Source of the DNA: Treponema sp.
GTDB lineage: Bacteria > Spirochaetota > Spirochaetia > Treponematales > Treponemataceae
NCBI GenBank assembly: GCA_017616165.1
Contig: JAFZYR010000034.1
Coordinates: 1-50,651 of the forward strand
Direction: 5' to 3'
DNA length: 50,651 nt
The position numbers and the translations under genes were made by a program. Below, one piece after another: positions 16,440 through 25,178 of this stretch. How positions within the stretch are numbered: position 1 is the first letter of the stretch; each line of letters opens with the position of its first letter. The notes below the pieces were generated by a model that was given only the letters and a program-made list of their open reading frames with translations, ran no database searches and was not told the DNA's origin.

Positions 16440-17999
16440 CTATTTTGCATCAACCTGTTCTTTGGTAATAGACTTAAGGTCTGCCTTGTTCAAAAGTCTT
16501 AAGTGACCCTTACTGTCGGTAACTACAACTCCTGAGTCTGTAATTGTAATTGGAGTAGAGCTCTTTACATTTACATCACTCTTGAGCTTGAGTACCAGGT
16601 TAGAATCAAACTTACCAACCTTCCAGTCATTTCCGTCTTCAATTACACAGTAGAAGTCATTTCCATCACGCATAAGTACAGAATCCGGTGCAAGAGTTTC
16701 GTTGCTTTCGCTTGTAATTTCCATATTAACCTGATCAATTGTTACAAGCTTAATTGCAGCGTTTCCGGCATCTTCTCCGGCTACGGCAATAAACTCATTT
16801 CCAAGAGCATAGATTGTACGGTTACGGATTTGTGTTACAGGAGATTTCTTTATAATCTCACCTGTTTCTGTATTAAAGCGTACGAGGCGGCTAAGCAGTG
16901 CCTTTTCATCGCTAAGCATAATACCGTATTCGCTAGGCATTTTTGCTTCTGCAGCTTCTTTTTCCTGAACCTCCTGCTGGTCCTTTGCAATTTCCTTGCG
17001 TTCAGACTGAGCTTCGGTCTGTTTTTTATCTGCAAGCTCCTGCTGTTCCTTAGCTTCCTGCTTGGCTTCTTCTGTTTTCTTTTCCTGTTCTTTTACTTCT
17101 TCTTTCTTTTCGTCAGCCTTAGCCTGAGCTTCTTCGGCCTTCTGCTTGTTTTCTGCAGTTGGATTCTTTTCGGCTTCCTTCTTGGCTTCATCAGCTTTCT
17201 TCTGTGCTGTCTGAGCTTCCTTCTTGCTTTCGTTCAGGTTCTTCTGTTCTTCGGCAGCCTTTTTCTGTGCAGACTGTGCTTTATCACTTGCCTGTTCTGA
17301 TTCGCGTTCCTTAAGGTCTACCATGTCCTTGCGGCTTTCTACGTTTCTGTCATCATCTTCCTTCATCGAAGAAACAACATTTGAATCGCTGATTACCGAA
17401 GTATCTACAGTAGAAAGACCACCGTTTATATCATAAAGAGGAATTACAATTTCTGATTTTCCCGGCCAGTCCTTATAGTTTACGCTAAGACCACAGTTAG
17501 CTTCAGAAAGATTTTTCATTACAGCATTCTTGTATTTTGACTGATATACATCATACTTTCCGCGGTAAACGGCATTGTAAACTGTAACGAAAACTGCAAG
17601 TGTATCTGCATCCTTTTCGCTGTAGCCGTAAGAACTTGAAAGATATGCACTGATAATGCGGCGCAGGTTTTTAATATGGTCAACAGTTGCATCTGGACCA
17701 ATAAACAGAATATCTGCATCAAGCTTGCCCTGTTCGCTTGGATCTACTGCGTGAACTACATAATATTTGTTTTTATTTCCCACAGTAGAAGGCTTTTCAG
17801 GAACAATTTGCTTACCCATGTCGGAACCAATGCGCTTAATGGCTTCAAGGGAATCAATTACCTTGTGCGGTCCAACATAGTTAATAAACTCAATTGTTTC
17901 TGAGCCTGTAACTCTAAGTTCGGGTTCATTTACTTCGAGAGCTGTAAGCCCTGACATAAAAATTAAAGAAATGATAAAAAGAGAGAATAGTTTTTTCAT
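16440..17999 (-). CDS. P83/100-antigen-like exported protein
   Basis: The 519-residue protein resembles the spirochaetal P83/100 antigen family first known from Borrelia. It has a signal peptide ending near LTA (20) and a conserved N-terminal domain (about 21-215) beginning NEPELRVTGSETIEFINY. A highly charged coiled coil of Lys, Glu, Ala and Gln repeats spans about 218-353. A beta-rich C-terminal domain (about 358-519) resembles propeller blades. Its location next to an adenylate cyclase fits my memory of treponemal order. It is probably a periplasmic structural protein; its biochemical role is unknown. An AAGG site precedes the ATG. Confidence 0.85.
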   Translation of the reverse strand: MKKLFSLFIISLIFMSGLTALEVNEPELRVTGSETIEFINYVGPHKVIDSLEAIKRIGSDMGKQIVPEKPSTVGNKNKYYVVHAVDPSEQGKLDADILFIGPDATVDHIKNLRRIISAYLSSSYGYSEKDADTLAVFVTVYNAVYRGKYDVYQSKYKNAVMKNLSEANCGLSVNYKDWPGKSEIVIPLYDINGGLSTVDTSVISDSNVVSSMKEDDDRNVESRKDMVDLKERESEQASDKAQSAQKKAAEEQKNLNESKKEAQTAQKKADEAKKEAEKNPTAENKQKAEEAQAKADEKKEEVKEQEKKTEEAKQEAKEQQELADKKQTEAQSERKEIAKDQQEVQEKEAAEAKMPSEYGIMLSDEKALLSRLVRFNTETGEIIKKSPVTQIRNRTIYALGNEFIAVAGEDAGNAAIKLVTIDQVNMEITSESNETLAPDSVLMRDGNDFYCVIEDGNDWKVGKFDSNLVLKLKSDVNVKSSTPITITDSGVVVTDSKGHLRLLNKADLKSITKEQVDAK

Positions 18000-18017
18000 A
18001 TTTGTACCTTAATAATA

Positions 18018-18026
18018 ATTATAACA
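18018..18026 (-). promoter_or_regulatory. Extended -10 promoter of the P83/100 gene
   Basis: On the minus strand TGT then TATAAT (18018-18023), giving a leader of 10 to 15 bases with AAGG. It lies in the 36-base gap after the upstream gene, so P83/100 can be transcribed on its own. Confidence 0.55.
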
Positions 18027-18035
18027 CGGTTTTTA

Positions 18036-19793
18036 TTATTTACCAACAAGTTTTTTCAAAGTATTTCTTGCGTAGTCGCGGATGGTGGAGGTGTATTTTG
18101 GATAAAGCAGGGTAGAAAGAGTGTCCTTTCCCTTTGGTTCTATTGCCTGGTAGCCCATGGTTCTGCAGATTGAATAGACTGCGTCACAAAGCTCCTTGAG
18201 CAGGGTTTCATCCTTTTCGCTAAGGTTGTGGGCCAGATATTCAAGGCTTTCCATAATTTCGCCCTTTGGATCATAGCCGTTTTGAGCTACACCCTTAAGC
18301 AAAGTTGATTTTAAGGCTTTATTTGCTTCGTTTTTAAGAAGATAGGCAACAAAGCTGCAGAAGGTGTCTGCATCAAAAAGCCCGAGCTGTGAGGCTATGT
18401 TTTGAATGCCTGTTGCGTCTGTTTCAAAAATGGATTTTTCAAGCCTGGTTCCAAAGTTTGAAGTACTAAGATTTTTTTTGTAGGCAGTACATACAGAAAG
18501 CAGCTGGGACGCATATTCCTGTTCTGTTTTTCCGTAATTGCCTGTTTTAAGTGTCTGGGCACGCTCCGGTAAAAGCAGATTTTTATCAAGCGGAATAGGA
18601 AGTGCAAGCTCAAGCAGGGTTGTGTTTATTTCGTAAAAGGCTGAATAGTCACTCTTTTTGTTGTTTTTCTGCTCGTCATTATTGCTTACAACAGGTGCAA
18701 GTGCAGTCCTGAAGGCATGAATACTCCAGTCCGAATAGAACACAAGGAAGCAATTATCTGCAGTAAATGATGTATAATAATAGCTTACTTTGCTTTTCTT
18801 GCCCGGCAGAGTTCCGCTCCAGATATAGCGGCCAAAGTTGTTATAAAAGCAGGCCTTTGCGCTGTCTGCAATAAAAACTCCGGAGCTGTTATACCAGCCG
18901 TAGGTTGGGACAATGCCTTCTTCGATAATAAAAGAATCCTTTATGCTTCCGTCTTCGAGGTTTATATAGTCTATTTCTACGTTTGATTTTTTGATGTTTA
19001 CGTAAACAATCTGGGTTTTATCCTGCGAAAGAATAAAAAAGTCCTGGTTTGTTTTTTGTGTAAGCTCTTTTTTGAACAGCCACTGGTGTTCTGATTTATT
19101 ATCCTTAAGATTAAAAAGCCCGCTGGTTCCGTCTGTAAAAACAAGAAGGATGCCCTGTGGGGTAGTAATTGCATTTGTTACCTCACCTGCAAAGGTAATT
19201 TCTTCTACAATTTCTCCAAAGGGTGTAAAGCGTAGAGCCTTGGTTTTGCCCTTGTCCAGCTGCTGTAAAAAGACTATGAGACTGCCATCTGGAAGCTCCT
19301 GCAAAGAGGTTTTGGCCTGGGCCGGTGTTGTTAATGTCCACTTTTGAATGCCGTTAATTCCAAAGCAGGTAATGGTGTCGCTGCCTCGTACAAAAAAACG
19401 ACCGTCGCGTCCGCCAAAAGGGAGGTCTGTAATTTTAAAGTCTACGTTTTTGTTCCAGAGCTCTCGTCCATCGGGGTTCAAAAGGCTTACACGCTTGGCG
19501 CTGTTTGTAACTACGGCTATAAAATCATTATCTAGCACACCAAAAAAGGCAGACGTTGCCTTGGTCAAGTTTGTTTCAAAAACTATTTTTCCTTCGCTGG
19601 TAAAGCCCATTAAGTTACGCGCATCGGTAATTACTGCAAAGCCGTAAGAGGTCATCTGCGGCTCACAAATAACCTTGCCGGGAAGGACACGGGTCCAGGT
19701 GGAATTTATGTTGTTAAGCTCTATGCCTTCGCCTGCAAAGCTTGTTGAGAAGAGTGTAAAAAAAAGAGCCAGGAAAAGAATCACTTTTTTCAT
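18036..19793 (-). CDS. Exported PQQ-like beta-propeller protein with helical tail
   Basis: The 585-residue protein has a signal peptide (VILFLALFFTLFSTSFAG). A propeller of about 370 residues follows, with repeated turns such as TSEGKIVFETNL, NPDGRELWNKN, GINGIQKWTL and NNFGRYIWSG, which are typical of PQQ/BamB-like blades. The last 190 residues are helical, rich in Leu and Ala, and HEAT-like. No enzyme motif is seen. Its ATG overlaps the stop of the upstream methyltransferase gene (ATGA), so the two are translationally coupled despite unrelated functions. A scaffold role in the periplasm is the simplest reading. Confidence 0.8.
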   Translation of the reverse strand: MKKVILFLALFFTLFSTSFAGEGIELNNINSTWTRVLPGKVICEPQMTSYGFAVITDARNLMGFTSEGKIVFETNLTKATSAFFGVLDNDFIAVVTNSAKRVSLLNPDGRELWNKNVDFKITDLPFGGRDGRFFVRGSDTITCFGINGIQKWTLTTPAQAKTSLQELPDGSLIVFLQQLDKGKTKALRFTPFGEIVEEITFAGEVTNAITTPQGILLVFTDGTSGLFNLKDNKSEHQWLFKKELTQKTNQDFFILSQDKTQIVYVNIKKSNVEIDYINLEDGSIKDSFIIEEGIVPTYGWYNSSGVFIADSAKACFYNNFGRYIWSGTLPGKKSKVSYYYTSFTADNCFLVFYSDWSIHAFRTALAPVVSNNDEQKNNKKSDYSAFYEINTTLLELALPIPLDKNLLLPERAQTLKTGNYGKTEQEYASQLLSVCTAYKKNLSTSNFGTRLEKSIFETDATGIQNIASQLGLFDADTFCSFVAYLLKNEANKALKSTLLKGVAQNGYDPKGEIMESLEYLAHNLSEKDETLLKELCDAVYSICRTMGYQAIEPKGKDTLSTLLYPKYTSTIRDYARNTLKKLVGK

Positions 19794-21019
19794 AACGATA
19801 AAACTACCAGACTTTCAATATGACTTGTGTTTGGATAAAAATCAAGCAGGTATGCACTTTCAATTTTGTAACCGGCCTCCATGAGCCTGGCACAGTCCCG
19901 GCTTTGTGTTGAAGGATTGCAGGAAAGATAAACAATAAAAGGAATACCGCTTTTGCAAAAATAGTCCAGGACGGCTTTTTCCATTCCTGAGCGCGGTGGA
20001 TCAACAACGGCTGCATCAAAGGCAGGGCAGGAGGAGGCACAGGTTTTGGCCCAGGCTTCTCCGCTAAGACCGTAGCTTGTATGTTTTATTCCTGTCATAT
20101 TCTGTTCTGCAAAAACAAGTGCGTCACGGTTGTGTTCTACAAGTACAACATTGCTGTATTTTTCTCCAAGAAAGCAGGAGATGGAGCCACAGCCACTATA
20201 CATGTCCAGAATGTTTGTTCCGCCGGGCAGGACTTGGGTAATGAGCTTGATTACCTTTTCAAAAACAAAGAGGTTTGACTGAAAAAAGCCGCGTACATCA
20301 AAGGTAATTTTGCGGTTCAAAAGCTCTACGGTAACAAGATTTTGAGGGGAAAGCACGGTTCCTGCAAAATGATGGTTTTCTTTTAGCTTAAGCTTTTTAG
20401 ATTTATTGCCAGACTGTATATTTTTCTGTACAGGTTTATCCTCCGGCACATAAAGCTTTATCTGCGCTTCCTTGTCGCAAACCTTTGAGCTTCCAAAAAC
20501 ATGAACTCGTCCCTTTGGTCTGTTAGCTGCATCAGTTTTTTCAAGATATTCATTTATGACCGGCTCTGCACAAAGGCATTGATCAATTTCCACAATATTA
20601 TTCTGGCTTTTTGTACAAAGTCCTCCGTCAGTAAGCTGAAAGCGTGCCCGGTAATTAAAGTCCGGTCCGCTGATAATTTGCACAGGAAGCTCAAGCTCAT
20701 CAAGGTCAATTTTGTTGGAAATAAAGGAATCCTTGAGCATCTGGAGGCGCAGCTGCTTCTGGTATTCGCTTTGAATGTGCATCATATTGCAGCCGCCACA
20801 GGCCCCGTAATACTTGCATTCAGGCTCCTTGCGGTATGGAGAAGGCTCAATAATATTTATAATTTGAGCGTTGTCATAATCATTTTTGTGCTGTACTATA
20901 TTTATAGAAAGAGTTTCATCAGGAAGCGCATAGGGAATGAATACAGTTTTGGTGCCTATTTTCGCAATAGTCTGACCACCAAAAACAAACTTTTCTGTTC
21001 TAACTTCTGCCGTTTCCAT
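19790..21019 (-). CDS. 23S rRNA/tRNA (uracil-5-)-methyltransferase, TrmA/RlmD/RlmC family
   Basis: The enzyme methylates C5 of a uridine in rRNA or tRNA using S-adenosylmethionine. An N-terminal TRAM-like domain precedes a 4Fe-4S site with Cys68, Cys74 and Cys77 (CxxxxxCGGC) and a fourth candidate at 148 or 150. The SAM loop LDMYSGCGS is at 271-279, the DPPRSG motif at 340-345, and the nucleophile is Cys367 in SCNPS. The METAEV start at 21019 (409 residues) is preferred because a promoter -10 ends seven bases before it; a GTG nine codons upstream would fall in the promoter. Target uridine cannot be told by eye. Confidence 0.92.
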   Translation of the reverse strand: METAEVRTEKFVFGGQTIAKIGTKTVFIPYALPDETLSINIVQHKNDYDNAQIINIIEPSPYRKEPECKYYGACGGCNMMHIQSEYQKQLRLQMLKDSFISNKIDLDELELPVQIISGPDFNYRARFQLTDGGLCTKSQNNIVEIDQCLCAEPVINEYLEKTDAANRPKGRVHVFGSSKVCDKEAQIKLYVPEDKPVQKNIQSGNKSKKLKLKENHHFAGTVLSPQNLVTVELLNRKITFDVRGFFQSNLFVFEKVIKLITQVLPGGTNILDMYSGCGSISCFLGEKYSNVVLVEHNRDALVFAEQNMTGIKHTSYGLSGEAWAKTCASSCPAFDAAVVDPPRSGMEKAVLDYFCKSGIPFIVYLSCNPSTQSRDCARLMEAGYKIESAYLLDFYPNTSHIESLVVLSL

Positions 21020-21026
21020 AAAAATT

Positions 21027-21055
21027 ATTTTACCAAAATGAGGCACTTATGTCAT
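21027..21055 (-). promoter_or_regulatory. Promoter of the methyltransferase gene, predicted leaderless
   Basis: On the minus strand ATGACA (21050-21055), a 17-base spacer, TGG and TAAAAT (21027-21032), then seven bases to the ATG. The -35 box overlaps the first codons of the divergent hydrolase gene. Confidence 0.65.
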
Positions 21056-22008
21056 TAAAATCTTTTTCCTTCAAAACAACAGACGGCTTTGAGCACTGGG
21101 TAAATCGCTGGATTCCCGATTCTGATGGTGAGACTGAAATAAAACCAAAGGCAGTTATAGTCTTTAATCACGGCCTTGCAGAGCATTCCCTGCGCTATGA
21201 CCGCTTTGGATCAATCTTAAGCGAAAACGGCTATATTTTTAACGCCTTTGATATGCGAGGACACGGAAGAACCGCAGAGCTTTCAATAGCAAACGGCACC
21301 GGTGACTTTGGAAAGCTTGCCGACAAAAACGGCTTTGACCTTGCAGTAAGCGACATAGACCAGATGATAGACAGCGTTGCTGCAGAATACCCGGGCGTTC
21401 CTGTAATCTTAATGGCACACAGCTTTGGTACCTTTGTTGCTCAAAGCTATATTGAAAACTACCATGGTAAAATTAAAGCCTGCTTTTTGATTGGTACCGC
21501 AGGCCCTCGCATTCCGCTTGTTACAATGGGTAATATCCTTGCCAAAATATGCAGGTTCTTCTGCGGCAAAAACAGCATCATAAAGCTTTTGGACACTCTT
21601 TCTTTTGGAAGCTACAACAAGAGAATCAAACCACTCAATACAATTCACGACTGGCTTACAAAGGATGCTACTGTGGTTCAGATGTACGAAGCAGACAAGT
21701 GGTGCGGCTTTCCGCTCAAAACAAGCTTTTACTGCGACATGACAGGCGCCTTAAGGACAATTCACAAGGCCGCAAACATGAAAAAGATTGATAAGGACCT
21801 GCCTGTTGTGTTCCTTTATGGCGAAGAAGACCCTGTAGGCGACTACGGCAAGACCATCCAGGCACTGTACAACATCTACAAGTCAAACGGCATGACAAAT
21901 ATAACTCTAAAAAGCTACCCGAACGACCGCCACGAGATTTTGAATGAAACAGACAAAGAGCAGGTTGAAAAAGACATAATCGAACTGCTGGATGGAATAA
22001 TAAAATAA
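21049..22008 (+). CDS. Alpha/beta hydrolase, monoglyceride lipase-like
   Basis: This 319-residue cytoplasmic serine hydrolase probably acts on a mono- or lysolipid ester. The oxyanion-hole motif is NHGLAEHSLRYDRF at 40-53. The nucleophile Ser125 lies in MAHSFG; the usual Gly before His is Ala. The likely acid is Asp261 in GEEDPVG and the base His295 in NDRHEILNE, so the triad is complete. The serine aminopeptidase S33/monoglyceride lipase family is the best fit, but substrate is not predictable. It is divergent from the methyltransferase gene with 29 bases between starts. GAGG lies eight bases before the ATG. Confidence 0.88.
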   Translation: MSLKSFSFKTTDGFEHWVNRWIPDSDGETEIKPKAVIVFNHGLAEHSLRYDRFGSILSENGYIFNAFDMRGHGRTAELSIANGTGDFGKLADKNGFDLAVSDIDQMIDSVAAEYPGVPVILMAHSFGTFVAQSYIENYHGKIKACFLIGTAGPRIPLVTMGNILAKICRFFCGKNSIIKLLDTLSFGSYNKRIKPLNTIHDWLTKDATVVQMYEADKWCGFPLKTSFYCDMTGALRTIHKAANMKKIDKDLPVVFLYGEEDPVGDYGKTIQALYNIYKSNGMTNITLKSYPNDRHEILNETDKEQVEKDIIELLDGIIK

Positions 22009-22013
22009 CTGTC

Positions 22014-22042
22014 TTGAAAAACAGTATTAAAATTATTATTAT
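22014..22042 (+). promoter_or_regulatory. Promoter of pcnB, predicted near-leaderless
   Basis: TTGAAA (22014-22019), a 17-base spacer and TATTAT (22037-22042), then nine bases to a GTG. No Shine-Dalgarno. Confidence 0.7.
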
Positions 22043-22051
22043 ACTCTCATT

Positions 22052-23131
22052 GTGTTATATCGATATGGAACGGATGCGGCAGGAAATCTTGTAAAAAAAG
22101 CTGTCGTATATACTAAGTCTGAACATTTTATTTCTAATAAAAAAATTGACCCGGATGCACTTCAAATTATAAACAGACTCAAGGATGCTGGCTTTACCGC
22201 TTATATTGTTGGTGGTGCCGTACGCGACCTTTTAGTAGGCAATGTTCCAAAGGATTTTGACATAGTTACCGATGCAACGCCTTCTAAAATCAAACGCATA
22301 TTCCGTAACTCAAGAATAATTGGCCGCCGCTTCCGCCTTGTTCATGTTGTATTTGGCAGTAAGATTTTTGAAGTAAGCACCTTCCGTTCAAACATAGAAG
22401 GCTCTGTGGGCAATGACTTTGGTACAATAGACCAGGATGTTCTGCGCCGTGACTTTACAATGAACGCACTTTATTATGATCCGCTGCAGGAGCAGATTAT
22501 TGACTATGTTGGCGGTGTACGTGACATTAAAAAACATATTCTGCGCCCCGTAATTCCTCTGGAAACTATTTTTGTAGAAGATCCTGTTCGCATGCTGCGT
22601 GCAATTAAATATTCTGCTACAACAGATGCAAAGATGACCTTTAACCTGCGACATAAAATCAAGCAGTCGGCTTCGCTTTTGAGCCAGGTAAGTCCGTCAC
22701 GCATTACAGAAGAGCTGCTCAAAATCATAAACAATACTCATGCTTCAGAAATTATTGCAGAGGCTATTGAAACAGACCTTTTTATGTACCTGCAGCCCTC
22801 TGTAAGTGCCATGCTTTATGAACGCAAAAACATTGAATACAGCTTTATGGAAAATCTGCGAAAGCTTGATGAATTAAACCGCACAAATCCACAGGCCCGC
22901 CTTGGCAAAAAGCTGTACTTTATCATTTATGACTTTATAACAACCCTTACAGACTGGAAAAAAGAAACTCAGGGTAAGTATTCTTCTTCAGAGCTTTATG
23001 CAAAAACCTGGACTGAATGCCGTAACTTTGTTCTGCCAATGAACCCGCAGAGAAGGGAGCTTGAGTATGCAGTTAAGTCTGTTATGAATAGTCTTGGCGT
23101 ACAGATACGCGTTCAGCCAAAAAAGTCGTAG
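22052..23131 (+). CDS. pcnB: Poly(A) polymerase (class II nucleotidyltransferase)
   Basis: PcnB adds poly(A) tails that promote RNA decay. The nucleotidyltransferase core has GGAVRDLLVG followed by KDFDIVTDA, with two catalytic aspartates in DxD. RRDFTMNALYYD and EDPVRMLRAIKY follow. The segment IIGRRFRLVHV matches the published signature separating bacterial poly(A) polymerases from CCA-adding enzymes, so polyadenylation is the better call. The GTG start is supported by promoter spacing and the lack of any nearby in-frame ATG. The 359 residues are fewer than E. coli PcnB (about 450), mainly for lack of the basic tail. The stop codon lies inside a REP-like arm. Confidence 0.9.
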   Translation: MLYRYGTDAAGNLVKKAVVYTKSEHFISNKKIDPDALQIINRLKDAGFTAYIVGGAVRDLLVGNVPKDFDIVTDATPSKIKRIFRNSRIIGRRFRLVHVVFGSKIFEVSTFRSNIEGSVGNDFGTIDQDVLRRDFTMNALYYDPLQEQIIDYVGGVRDIKKHILRPVIPLETIFVEDPVRMLRAIKYSATTDAKMTFNLRHKIKQSASLLSQVSPSRITEELLKIINNTHASEIIAEAIETDLFMYLQPSVSAMLYERKNIEYSFMENLRKLDELNRTNPQARLGKKLYFIIYDFITTLTDWKKETQGKYSSSELYAKTWTECRNFVLPMNPQRRELEYAVKSVMNSLGVQIRVQPKKS

Positions 23132-23160
23132 ATTGTCACATTCTTTGGATTCGCAATGAC
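23129..23160. repeat. Degenerate REP-like arm at the end of pcnB (family B)
   Basis: A single arm starts TAGATTGTCAC and ends CGCAATGAC. Its first three bases are the pcnB stop codon. The preceding AGTCGTAGATTG is shared exactly with the repeat at 42805-42837. It fills the gap between convergent pcnB and the P-loop/Asp23 gene. Confidence 0.7.
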
Positions 23161-23164
23161 AATT

Positions 23165-24106
23165 TTACTCGTGATTTCTGGCAAGTGATATTTTTGTAAG
23201 CGGTGGTCTGCTTTTCTTTTCCAGGCTCTCCGGAGTTTCAACCTTGGTAATCTTGTCTATTACAATGCTCACTTCTTCTATGAGAATACCAGTAAAGGTT
23301 TCGATTTTGTCTATTATATACTGCTGAAGCTTGTGAACCTTGCCCGTAAGCTGTGTTCCAAACGGTACGTCAATCGTTACAACCAGGCGGTAACCGCGTG
23401 AATCTGTTTTAATTGCAATCTTTTTGACCTTAACATCCGGTGAACATTCATTTACGCAGTGCATGACCATCTGGGTTAGGGCAGCTTCTGATATTTCTAC
23501 ACGACCTTTTTTTGAAAACTCGGGCTGAACAATTGATTTTTCCAGAAGCTTTCCTTTTTTTGCCTTTTTCTTAAACGGACTTTTGGTAAAAAAATCGTGC
23601 ATGGAGTCCGAAAAAATCTGCGGATAGGTCTTTTTTACCTCGATTGAAGGTACAGGAATTACATGCTTGCCTTCTACCTGACGAGATTTTGCTGCCTTTT
23701 CTATTTCTTCCTTGGAAGCAATTTCTTCGATATGAATTATTTTGGAAGGCTGGGGCAGCTGAAGCCTCATGGCAATTTTAGTAACCATTTTTTCGGAGGT
23801 TCCAAGAATCAAAAGCTTTTTTATGTGTGTTTTTTTGAGTACCTTGGCAACTGCATCGCGGTGTTCCTTATCATCAAAAAGGGCGGCACGAACGGCTCCC
23901 ATATAGGTTTTTTCTCGTTTTGCAGAATGCCCCGCAATAATCTTTTCATCCTGAATTAAAAGCCCGTCATCTATAATTGTGTCTATATTGTACTGTTCTG
24001 CAAGCATTTTAGAGCGGTAGCTTTTGCCTGTTCCGCTTTCGCCGACAAGAGCATAAACAGTCATAGGAGAAAATTTCTGCTTGATATATTTAATTGGGTT
24101 GAACAT
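23165..24106 (-). CDS. P-loop ATPase-like protein fused to an Asp23/Gls24 domain
   Basis: The 313-residue protein joins two domains. The first has a Walker A motif GESGTGKS at 22-29, with Lys28 as the phosphate ligand, and a short NTPase-like fold to about 165. A basic linker follows. The second (201-287) starts GRVEISEAALTQMV and resembles the Asp23/Gls24 alkaline-shock domain (Pfam DUF322 type). Asp23-family proteins are usually small stand-alone envelope-associated proteins, so the fusion is unusual. The gene is monocistronic, between convergent pcnB and the rluA-like gene, with its own promoter. Function is unknown; nucleotide-dependent control of an envelope-linked process is a guess. 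Confidence 0.75.
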   Translation of the reverse strand: MFNPIKYIKQKFSPMTVYALVGESGTGKSYRSKMLAEQYNIDTIIDDGLLIQDEKIIAGHSAKREKTYMGAVRAALFDDKEHRDAVAKVLKKTHIKKLLILGTSEKMVTKIAMRLQLPQPSKIIHIEEIASKEEIEKAAKSRQVEGKHVIPVPSIEVKKTYPQIFSDSMHDFFTKSPFKKKAKKGKLLEKSIVQPEFSKKGRVEISEAALTQMVMHCVNECSPDVKVKKIAIKTDSRGYRLVVTIDVPFGTQLTGKVHKLQQYIIDKIETFTGILIEEVSIVIDKITKVETPESLEKKSRPPLTKISLARNHE

Positions 24107-24114
24107 TCAATAAA

Positions 24115-24143
24115 ATTATATATTAAATCGTTTTATATCACAA
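24115..24143 (-). promoter_or_regulatory. Promoter of the P-loop/Asp23 gene, predicted leaderless
   Basis: On the minus strand TTGTGA (24138-24143), a 17-base spacer and a perfect TATAAT (24115-24120), eight bases before the ATG. No Shine-Dalgarno. Confidence 0.7.
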
Positions 24144-24155
24144 GAAAAAACTAAA

Positions 24156-25112
24156 TCAGAGCAAATCCAAGACTTCTTTGATGTCGCCCGGCAGCTTGAT
24201 TTGAACAGCTTGAGGAATGCCAAGCTCATTCTGCGGGAATTCCAGCTTATAGGCATAAAGCATGTATTTTCCGTTATTTTTACTGGTTTTGCTTCCGCCG
24301 TAGGCTGTGTCACCCCATAAAGCGTGGCCATGACCTGCAGCCTGAGCCCTGATTTGATGCTGGCGGCCTGTAAGGATTTTGAATTCCACAACAGAAAGCT
24401 TTTGCCCCTTGTAAAGTCCGCTTTTTACAGGAAAAACCTTGGTTATTGCTGTCTTTCCGTCCTCACTGTTCAATTTTACTGTATGAAAAATGCCTTTAGC
24501 GTCAACGTCCTGAGCTTTTGAAAGCAGATCTTCCCAATGCTCAGGCTTATCTATAATTCCCTGGACAACAGAAATATAAGTTTTTTGAATAAGATGATTT
24601 TTCATATTCAAACAAAACCAGCTGGCGCCTTCGTAACTCATGGAAAAGCAGACAAGCCCACCGGTCATTTTATCAAGTCTATGCAGTGGTCCCGGCTTAA
24701 AAGCAAGTGAATCTTTTTTATGACTGTCCTGGTATATGCTCATGGCAAAATCAGTAAGGGAATATTCACCTTTTTTAGCCGGATGTATGTTTATGCCCGC
24801 AGGTTTATTTAAAATCAAAAGATGTTCGTTACAAAATACTACAGGAATATCAAAAGTCTTGGCAGAAGGCAGCTTTTTGATCGTCTTTTTTTCATCATTG
24901 CAATTATTTATAAGAAAATCTGCCGCATAAATGATGTCTCCCTCCTGGATTTTATAATCAGGCTGTGCTTTTTTTTGATTTACCTTAATTAAGCCCTTGC
25001 GGAGACTTTTATATATCTGTGCAAGAGAAAGGGACGGGGCAAATATTCTTAAAACCTTATCAAGACGGCGGCCTGTATCATCATGACCTGTCTTAAATTC
25101 CAGGAAATCCAT
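24156..25112 (-). CDS. RluA-family pseudouridine synthase
   Basis: The enzyme isomerises uridine to pseudouridine in rRNA or tRNA. An N-terminal S4-like RNA-binding domain (about 14-65) with the RLDKVLR start and SLRKGLIKVNQKK loop precedes the catalytic domain. The catalytic aspartate is Asp147 in HRLDKMTGGL; the usual form is HRLDxxTSGL, so Gly replaces Ser. ILTGRQHQIRAQ lies near 245-257. The length of 318 fits the RluC/RluD subgroup with S4. The target position cannot be assigned. A TATACT at 25122-25127 lies nine bases before the ATG without a good -35, and there is no Shine-Dalgarno. Confidence 0.92.
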   Translation of the reverse strand: MDFLEFKTGHDDTGRRLDKVLRIFAPSLSLAQIYKSLRKGLIKVNQKKAQPDYKIQEGDIIYAADFLINNCNDEKKTIKKLPSAKTFDIPVVFCNEHLLILNKPAGINIHPAKKGEYSLTDFAMSIYQDSHKKDSLAFKPGPLHRLDKMTGGLVCFSMSYEGASWFCLNMKNHLIQKTYISVVQGIIDKPEHWEDLLSKAQDVDAKGIFHTVKLNSEDGKTAITKVFPVKSGLYKGQKLSVVEFKILTGRQHQIRAQAAGHGHALWGDTAYGGSKTSKNNGKYMLYAYKLEFPQNELGIPQAVQIKLPGDIKEVLDLL

Positions 25113-25178
25113 ATAAAAAAAAGTATAGTAAATTTTGAAAATAAATGGTAGAATAATATGTATTAAAAGAGAGTATTT

